This document shows, in pieces, positions 4,963 to 5,876 of a DNA stretch of 5,876 nt. This DNA is from Sedimentisphaerales bacterium. Its GTDB lineage: Bacteria > Planctomycetota > Phycisphaerae > Sedimentisphaerales > Anaerobacaceae. Positions within the stretch are counted from its first letter, which is position 1. Each line of letters begins with the position of its first letter. Where the stretch lies: assembly GCA_016933985.1 (NCBI GenBank), contig JAFGTU010000172.1:1-5876 (forward strand), in the 5' to 3' direction. The notes below the pieces were generated by a model. That model made no database searches and was not told the DNA's origin. It saw only the letters and a program-made list of their open reading frames with translations. The position numbers were made by a program, and so were the translations under genes.

Positions 4963-5876
4963 ATGGATACCCACGGTAATACCTCTTCAAGACGCGATTT
5001 CCTCAAGCACTCCGCCCTGTCAACGGCTGCCTTGTCCCTGTCGGCCTGGTCTGTCGGACAATCGGCCGCATCGCCCGGCGAAACAGTCCGCCTGGGCCTC
5101 ATCGGATGCGGCGGGCAGGGTCGCGGCGACGCCAAGAACGCCTCGCGCTACGGCAAAATCGTCGCGGTCTGCGACGTCGACGCCGGCCACCTCGCAACCG
5201 CCCAAAGGGACTTCCCCGGCGTCGAAGGCTACTCCGACTTCCGTAAGCTCCTCGAACGCGACGACATAGACGCCGTCATCTGCGGAACCGTTGACCACTG
5301 GCACACCCTCATCGCCATGGCCGCCATGAAAGCCGGCAAAGACATCTACTGCGAAAAACCGCTGACCCTTACCATCGACGAAGGAAGGCGTCTGGTCGAA
5401 GTCCAGCGTCAAACCAACCGCATCCTCCAGACGGGGACCCAGCAGCGCAGCGATGCCCACTTCCGTCTGGCCTGCGACCTCGTCCGCAACGGTCGCATCG
5501 GCAAGATCAGCAAAGTCGAAGTCTGGCTCCCCGCCGGCCTGCGACAAGGCCCCTTCCAGATATCCAAAGTCCCCGAAAGTTTCGACTACAACTTTTGGAT
5601 GGGCCAGACCCCCGAGACCCCATACGTCAAGGAACGCACCCACTTCAGCTTCCGCTACCGGTGGGACTACTCCGGCGGAACGATGACCGACTGGGGCGCC
5701 CACCACAACGACATCGTTCTTTGGGCCCTCGAAAAAGACCGCTCCGGCCCCGTCTCCGTCGAAGGCAAACAACTCGTCGATATGATCCCCGGAGGCTTCA
5801 CCGCCGCCAGCGAATACGCCGTCACCTATACCTACGATAACGGCATCGTCCACACCTGCAACAGCACCACTGCCAG
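4963..5876 (+). CDS. Tat-exported Gfo/Idh/MocA-family oxidoreductase (3' end outside window)
   Basis: The first 304 residues are present and the frame is open to the window edge; complete relatives are usually about 400-450 residues, so roughly a quarter to a third is missing. The N-terminus carries a twin-arginine signal, S9-R-R-D-F-L-K followed by a hydrophobic stretch to about A36. The Rossmann nucleotide-binding motif G45-L-I-G-C-G-G-Q-G comes next, then V-C-D-V-D at the end of the second strand and the family signature C-E131-K132-P133, whose Lys is the conserved catalytic-site residue. G-G-T-M-T-D-W244-G-A-H-H-N-D lies in the substrate-binding half and is typical of planctomycete members. 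Such proteins oxidise or reduce sugars and their derivatives with tightly bound NAD(P). The ATG at 4963 has AAGGAG at 4951-4956 with six-base spacing. Third codon positions are overwhelmingly C or G, more so than in the neighbouring genes. The substrate is unknown. Confidence 0.95.
   Translation, partial: MDTHGNTSSRRDFLKHSALSTAALSLSAWSVGQSAASPGETVRLGLIGCGGQGRGDAKNASRYGKIVAVCDVDAGHLATAQRDFPGVEGYSDFRKLLERDDIDAVICGTVDHWHTLIAMAAMKAGKDIYCEKPLTLTIDEGRRLVEVQRQTNRILQTGTQQRSDAHFRLACDLVRNGRIGKISKVEVWLPAGLRQGPFQISKVPESFDYNFWMGQTPETPYVKERTHFSFRYRWDYSGGTMTDWGAHHNDIVLWALEKDRSGPVSVEGKQLVDMIPGGFTAASEYAVTYTYDNGIVHTCNSTTA

Noticed and set aside
5020..5853. 277-residue minus-strand frame
   Set aside because: Long antisense frame produced by the strong C/G third-position bias of the Gfo/Idh/MocA gene, whose motifs on the plus strand are unmistakable.
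1..5876. CRISPR array, complete insertion sequence or replication origin
   Set aside because: No regularly spaced repeats, transposase gene with terminal inverted repeats, or DnaA-box cluster was seen.

Overview
The window looks like a chromosomal stretch from a Planctomycetota bacterium, plausibly of the Phycisphaerae type. This is inferred from gene style, with no marker gene to prove it. The clues are a STAS protein with an F-S-S-x-x-L-G motif in place of D-S-S-G; an exported WPSFHGP-type PQQ-like propeller protein; Tat-exported SagB-like and Gfo/Idh/MocA oxidoreductases; a tRNA with no encoded CCA; and a C/A-rich left flank carrying a repeat that reads K-T-N-P-I in one frame.

Layout. 1-546: no convincing gene. 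It holds a C/A-biased tract with a 14-bp direct repeat and, further on, a hairpin. 547-1383 (+): a two-gene unit, a STAS-domain protein followed 30 nt later by a tandem-ACT-domain protein. 1452-1618 (+): a complete tRNA-Asp(GUC) unit with a sigma70-like promoter and an intrinsic terminator. 1619-1872: no gene, but a perfect 20-bp palindrome with an extra half-site. 1873-2600: a damaged island on the minus strand, with a membrane gene lacking its 5' part abutting a small DUF4190-like membrane protein whose C-terminus ends abruptly in unrelated sequence. 2719-4721 (-): a likely operon reading leftward, a Tat-signal SagB/ThcOx-type nitroreductase followed by a Sec-signal PQQ-like beta-propeller protein. 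4722-4962: the intergenic region between divergent genes, with short repeated motifs. 4963-5876 (+): a Tat-signal Gfo/Idh/MocA oxidoreductase that runs off the right edge.

How the parts may work together. The STAS and ACT proteins look like a small regulatory pair, but no partner kinase, phosphatase or enzyme is in view. The three exported proteins on the right point to cell-envelope redox or carbohydrate metabolism, which fits a polymer-degrading planctomycete; substrates cannot be read from the sequence.

I do not see a convincing new multi-gene system. The items most worth a second look are the palindrome downstream of the tRNA, the damaged membrane-gene island with its junction sequence, the dispersed-repeat-like left flank, and the exported SagB-like/propeller pair.
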